Assembly (NCBI GenBank): GCA_035552735.1
Contig: DASZKX010000250.1
Span: 1-6,875, forward strand
DNA from: VAZQ01 sp035552735
GTDB lineage: Bacteria > Pseudomonadota > Alphaproteobacteria > Rhizobiales > Xanthobacteraceae
Length of the DNA: 6,875 nucleotides
Direction of reading: 5' to 3'
A program made the translations under genes and the position numbers. Every line of letters starts with the position of its first letter. The first letter of the stretch is position 1. Of the stretch, positions 5,269 through 6,875 are shown piece after piece. The notes beneath the pieces are model-generated. The model made no database searches, was not told the origin of the DNA, and saw only the letters and a program-made list of their open reading frames with translations.

Positions 5269-6875
5269 TCAGGCGTTGCGCAGCCGGACGCCGCCGAAGC
5301 CCGGGATTTGATTGACGGCAGCGACGACCGCGAAGGTGATGATCAGCATGATGAGGCCCAGCACCGCGATGGCGCCGAGGTCGCCGCTTTCGTTCAGATC
5401 GAAGATGAGGACCGAGATGACCTTGGTCTCCGAGGTGAACAGGATGATGGCGGCGGACAATTCCCGGATGACGCCCACGAAGATGAAGCACCAGGTCGCG
5501 ATCACGCTGGTGCGCAGGAGCGGCGCCGTGATGTCCCACAGGGTCCGCAGCCGGGTGGCGCCCAGGATGCGCCCGGCATCCTCGAGGTCGGCATGCACCG
5601 AGCGGAACGCCGATTGCAGCTGCTGATAGGCCGCCGGCAGCGCGATGGTCACGAACGCGATCAGCAGGATCCACAAGGTGCCGTAGAGCACGAACGGCGG
5701 CTGGGTGTAGCTCAGGAACAGCCCGACCCCGAGCACGATGCCGGGAATCGCGACCGGCGCGGTGGCCAGGAAGCCGAGCACGCGGTGGCCGCGCACGGCC
5801 TGGCGGGCCGTGAGATACCCGATCACCAGCGCCATGATGGTGCCGATGGTGGCCGACAGGGTGCCGAGCAGGAACGTGTTCTTGACCGCGAGCTGGGTCG
5901 CCGACAATTCGAAGAACACGAATTCGACGTTGTGGAAGGTGAAATTGTCGAACGAGATGAATTGCGACGCCACCCGCGAGAACGCCGCGTTCAGCAGGGC
6001 CCCGTACGGCAGGAACACCGGACAGAGCAGAACCGTGAACACCAGGCCGAGCGCGAGCCAGCGGCCACGCCCGAGCTTGACCTGGCGCGGATCGCCCTGC
6101 TTGCCGGCCAGCACCGAATAGCCGCGGCGTCCCAGGATGGCGTGCTGGGCGCGCAGCAAGAGCACGGTGAGAACGAGCAGCGGGAGCGAGGCCGCGGCCG
6201 CCAGCTCGAGCTTGGGCGGATACTGGAACAGGCTCCAGATTTTCGTGGTCATGGTGTGGAAGCCGGCTGGCAGCGCCAGGATCGCGGGCGACCCGAACAA
6301 GGTCATGGCTTGCAGGAAGGCGACCAGCGCGCCGGCCAACAGAGCCGGCATGGCGAGCGGGATGGTGATGCGCCGGGCCGTCACCCAGGTGCCGCCGCCC
6401 AGGATCGCGGAGGCGTCCTCCAGCTCGCCCGGAATCCGGTCGAGCGTATTGGCGATCAGCACGAACACGTAAGGGAACGTGTAGCAGGAGATCACGAAGA
6501 TAAGCCCGGTCAGGCTGTAGATGTTGAACAGATGCTCGTCGGGCGGAGCCCCGGTGGCGGCCCGGAAGGCCTTGTTGAGCAGCCCGCTATTGGGCGCCGC
6601 CAGGAGCTCCCAGGCGATCGCGCCCAGGAACGGCGGCGTCACGAAGGACGCGGTCACCAGCATGCGCACCGTGCGCCGCAGCGGCATGTCGGTGCGCGCC
6701 ACCAGCCAGCCGATCGGCGCCGCCACCAGGCAGCAGATGATGCTCGAGGAGGTGGCGATGATGACGGTCGTGACCAGCGGATCGAGAAAGATCGGATTGG
6801 TGACCAGCTCGGTGAAATTGGACAGCGTGAACGCGCCGTTGCGGTCGACGAAGGCGTAATAGACGAGCCAGGACA
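5269..6875 (-). CDS. Two-domain ABC transporter permease, iron(III)/polyamine type (5' partial)
   Basis: The frame is open from the right edge (first full codon at 6873) to the TGA at 5271-5269, giving 534 visible residues; the N-terminus is missing. A GTG at 6726 is only an internal Val codon, since hydrophobic permease sequence continues upstream of it (LVTTVIIATSSSIICCL). The protein is a tandem fusion of two permease units. Each has about six hydrophobic helices and an EAA loop for docking the ATPase: residues about 150-180 (ELEDASAILGGG, then RITIPLAMPALL) and about 429-460 (DLEDAGRILGAT, then ITAPLLRTS). A charged linker near 242-270 (RAQHAILGRRGYSV, GDPRQVKLGRG) joins them. RELSAAIILFTSETKVISV after the second EAA loop is typical of the FbpB/SfuB-like iron ABC permease group. 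Many members annotated for iron carry organic solutes, and the following catabolic genes suggest that here. The binding protein and ATPase are not in the window and probably lie upstream. Confidence 0.9.
   Translation of the reverse strand, partial: SWLVYYAFVDRNGAFTLSNFTELVTNPIFLDPLVTTVIIATSSSIICCLVAAPIGWLVARTDMPLRRTVRMLVTASFVTPPFLGAIAWELLAAPNSGLLNKAFRAATGAPPDEHLFNIYSLTGLIFVISCYTFPYVFVLIANTLDRIPGELEDASAILGGGTWVTARRITIPLAMPALLAGALVAFLQAMTLFGSPAILALPAGFHTMTTKIWSLFQYPPKLELAAAASLPLLVLTVLLLRAQHAILGRRGYSVLAGKQGDPRQVKLGRGRWLALGLVFTVLLCPVFLPYGALLNAAFSRVASQFISFDNFTFHNVEFVFFELSATQLAVKNTFLLGTLSATIGTIMALVIGYLTARQAVRGHRVLGFLATAPVAIPGIVLGVGLFLSYTQPPFVLYGTLWILLIAFVTIALPAAYQQLQSAFRSVHADLEDAGRILGATRLRTLWDITAPLLRTSVIATWCFIFVGVIRELSAAIILFTSETKVISVLIFDLNESGDLGAIAVLGLIMLIITFAVVAAVNQIPGFGGVRLRNA

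Noticed and set aside
5269..6726. GTG at 6726 as the start of the permease
   Set aside because: The codons upstream to the right edge stay open and encode a hydrophobic segment continuous with a transmembrane helix, so the gene extends beyond the window.
1..6875. CRISPR array, tRNA, insertion sequence, defence or phage module
   Set aside because: I saw no regularly spaced direct repeats, no tRNA-like cloverleaf, no transposase or integrase motifs and no nuclease or toxin-like proteins; gene content is metabolic and transport.

Overview
The window is high-GC DNA with tightly packed genes, probably from an alphaproteobacterium of the Hyphomicrobiales (Bradyrhizobium/Rhodopseudomonas-like). That placement rests on protein character, G/C-rich third codon positions and a GGGTTA/TAACCC palindromic repeat of a type I associate with that group. 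It is inference from memory, not a database result.

Layout. (1) Positions 1-1422, plus strand: the 3' part of a gene for an exported multidomain protein. It has the end of a carboxypeptidase-regulatory-like beta domain, a one-heme c-type cytochrome segment (CVGCH) and a seven-bladed propeller of the virginiamycin-B-lyase-like (Vgb) family. A clear intrinsic terminator follows at about 1446-1477. (2) Positions 1480-1599: a convergent intergenic region with a nested palindromic repeat. (3) Positions 1600-6875, minus strand: four co-directional genes, read from right to left. They are a two-domain iron/polyamine-type ABC transporter permease (cut by the right edge), an MmgE/PrpD family enzyme, a short-chain dehydrogenase/reductase (SDR) and a succinate-semialdehyde-dehydrogenase-like aldehyde dehydrogenase. 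Gaps are 30 bp, a 4-bp ATGA overlap, and 73 bp, so one transcript is likely.

Taken together, the minus-strand genes look like an uptake-plus-catabolism operon. The permease would import a small, probably carboxylated substrate, MmgE/PrpD would act on a polycarboxylate-like intermediate, the SDR would act on a hydroxy/keto intermediate, and the aldehyde dehydrogenase would oxidise a (semi)aldehyde to feed central metabolism. The substrate cannot be read from the sequence. The binding protein and ATPase of the transporter are presumably beyond the right edge.

The most unusual point is that the SDR has lost three of the four classical catalytic tetrad residues (Asn to Ile, Ser to Gly, Tyr to Val) and keeps only the Lys, while its Rossmann fold and reading frame are intact. 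The second is the fusion of a heme-c module to a Vgb-type propeller that seems to lack the lyase catalytic set. I found no CRISPR array, tRNA, rRNA, transposase or clear defence system.
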